From assembly GCF_030272615.1 (NCBI RefSeq), contig NC_081411.1, forward strand, positions 159,254,471 through 159,318,470: a stretch of 64,000 nt of DNA, read 5' to 3'. The stretch comes from Cryptomeria japonica. Its lineage: Eukaryota; Streptophyta; Pinopsida; Cupressales; Cupressaceae. The notes under the pieces are model-generated. The model saw only the letters and a program-made list of their open reading frames with translations, was not told the DNA's origin and did not search any database. Both the position numbers and the translations under genes were made by a program. Below are positions 61,930 to 64,000 of the stretch, piece after piece; within the stretch, counting starts at the first letter, position 1, and each line of letters starts with the position of its first letter.

Positions 61930-64000
61930 ACATTCTAATTCCCTTTAATCTAGTATCATTTTTGAAAACACGTGTACCTATAAAATAACACATGAGTCTA
62001 CTATTTCATGTCTTTGGTTTGTAGAATTTAATAGCTCGATATGAATAATACAAATGGTTTCCAAAAATAAAAATCTACTATCAAAACATGATAAAATGCA
62101 AAAAAAATTGAGCCTAGAAAGAAAAGGACCATTCAAGATTACTAAATGTAACTCCAGAGATATCAAATATAACAAATATAACTCTCACACTAATAATAGC
62201 TAATATCATTGAGCTATAACTCATCCATAACTAGGACAAATCATAAGGTAGGTGTCTAAATTCAATTGCATGTATGCATGTGCACCCCACTAATAATGTA
62301 AAATATTTTATAACTACATTAAAACACCTAGGTTGATGAACCCAAAAATAACAATTATAATTGACACTAGTACCAGCTCCAACTTCTTCATGAATGTTGT
62401 TACAACCAATATTCTAGGTCATGAGAAAATTAATAATAAAATATTATCTCTCAACCACCTAAATGGGCATCCAAGAACCTAATCAAAGATTTTTGGACAT
62501 AAAAATAATATAATAGGATTTAACTAAATATCATATTATCTTATCAAGGAGGTCCACTTGGTGATGAATGATTCGGTAGGTATTCCCTGCTTATTTCTAG
62601 ATGCATTCTTTATTTGTGTTTTATCTTTTCATGTGAAATAGTCTTGAGATGTGATTTCAGTAATTCTAAGGACTTGTTTGAGGAGTAGATGCATGGTTAT
62701 ATTTTTCTATTGTCTCTTTATATTTGTGTATTAGTTGTAGTTATTGTATAATAGGATTTGTTTGAGGAATGCAAGAAATATTTATTGGTTTTGACCATAT
62801 TCCCATTAATTGTTATTGTCATGTTTAAAATTAGGGTTTATTTGTTAGATGTAAATAAATTTCCTATTTATAATTTTGGAGGTGGAGATCAACATTAGGT
62901 AGCTTGAGCAATAGCCAATGTCAAGAAAGGACAATTTTATTTATATGATATATTTTACAAATGGTTGTATTCAATTAGTTTTATATATCAATGGATGTTC
63001 TTCAATACTAGATGTTATAAAGGACATGAGCCATATCCTTTATGAAATTGCCATTTATTAAATTTCATATGTTATTGTTAACATAATATATTAGACATTA
63101 CCCATGCAATGAGAGTTTTATAATTTGTATGTGCCCACTCTTGGATAGTTTTCAATATAGATTATTTATTATTATTGCTTAGTGTATATTTATTTTTTCG
63201 TATTTAGTTAATTTTTATACAAGGGAACATTCAAGTCATAGTAAAAAAAGAAGTAAGAATTAAACAATATAAGAAATAGACATGCAATGTAGTACCACAA
63301 TACAAATGCATTATTAGCAATATGATATTCCCATAAAGTCATGTAATCATGGTTCTGGATTATAATACACAATCTACATATGACAATATACCTAATTAAG
63401 GTTAAATGTCATTACTAATAAAATCATACCTATTTTTTTCTTCATAAGGCATGTTGTTTCCTCAACCATATCTTGCCTATGGTTTGAACTAGAGTACATT
63501 GTGATACCAACCAAATGGATATAAGTCCTTAACTACCCCATTCAAATGGATTTTATGGCCCACTAAAATATGTCCATCATGTCAGCCTACCAATGTACAA
63601 GGTAAATACCTATTAAGCATTCACCCAAAGAGGTTTCTACCATTGTTAATAAGGGTTGCCACTTCTCACAATAAGGTATGTCATAGATTTGGCTATGGGA
63701 GTAAAACCAAACTTTTACATACTTGATCTTATTTATAACTCCCTTTTCACTATAATCCGTTAGATAGCTCAATATTAAAATATGGCAATTATCCCTTGCA
63801 TAACACTAGAGAAATCATGCTACTAGCGACAAGTTTTGCATGTCGCTGGCAAAAACCATATAGGCCTATAGAATCTAATAGGGAATTTGTCACAATCATG
63901 TCATTGGCATTATGACCTTCATGCCACTATTAGAAACCATCTTTCTATCTTAAGGTCATGGTTAATAAACCTATTGGTAGATTATGCCCCTTGACTATCA
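61930..64000. other. No gene identified
   Basis: AT-rich DNA. A perfect 7-bp stem AGCGACA (63825-63831) and TGTCGCT (63841-63847) is present near the right edge. Confidence 0.5.

Overview
The window is nuclear DNA of a large-genome seed plant, most likely a gymnosperm. It is AT-rich, dominated by decayed retroelements of Ty3/gypsy and plant LINE type, and rich in microsatellites. It holds one convincing spliced gene with plant introns. The gymnosperm assignment is inferred from composition and repeat style, not from a marker gene.

Layout. 1-9839: a broken ORF of unknown family on the minus strand, a possible BTB fragment, a 1.2 kb array of palindromic CCCCTTAGG units, long GA tracts and unassigned AT-rich DNA. 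9840-10929: a solo LTR with a perfect 5-bp target duplication and a duplicated TATA region. 12803-14235: a LINE 3' part (zinc-knuckle and RNase H). 14236-16931: LTR-like DNA, a GC-rich hairpin block and a microsatellite.

16932-35228: an 18.3 kb Ty3/gypsy element on the minus strand with both LTRs, PBS and PPT. It carries gag, protease, a G-patch, a reverse transcriptase segment present twice in tandem, RNase H, a second archaeal-type RNase H (marking the Tat lineage) and integrase. On the opposite strand lies a 2 kb plant-mobile-domain (PMD) reading frame. Related short-repeat arrays sit in inverted orientation near the two ends of its internal region.

35229-46534: a long GT repeat, a LINE reverse-transcriptase piece, and a nested insertion. 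In that insertion a 5'-truncated LINE with a 12-bp target duplication contains a 5'-truncated chromovirus pol. 46535-53630: a plus-strand gene whose 11 exons join in a single frame into 312 codons, ending in a divergent AP2/ERF-like domain. Its third large intron contains retroelement debris. 53631-64000: mostly non-coding DNA, one decayed coding region (56620-57728, minus) and several low-complexity tracts.

A theme across loci is reading frames that stay aligned for hundreds of codons while broken mainly by TAG and TGA, as expected if CAG and CGA codons were lost by deamination of CHG- and CG-methylated cytosine. All calls are by eye; no homology search was run.
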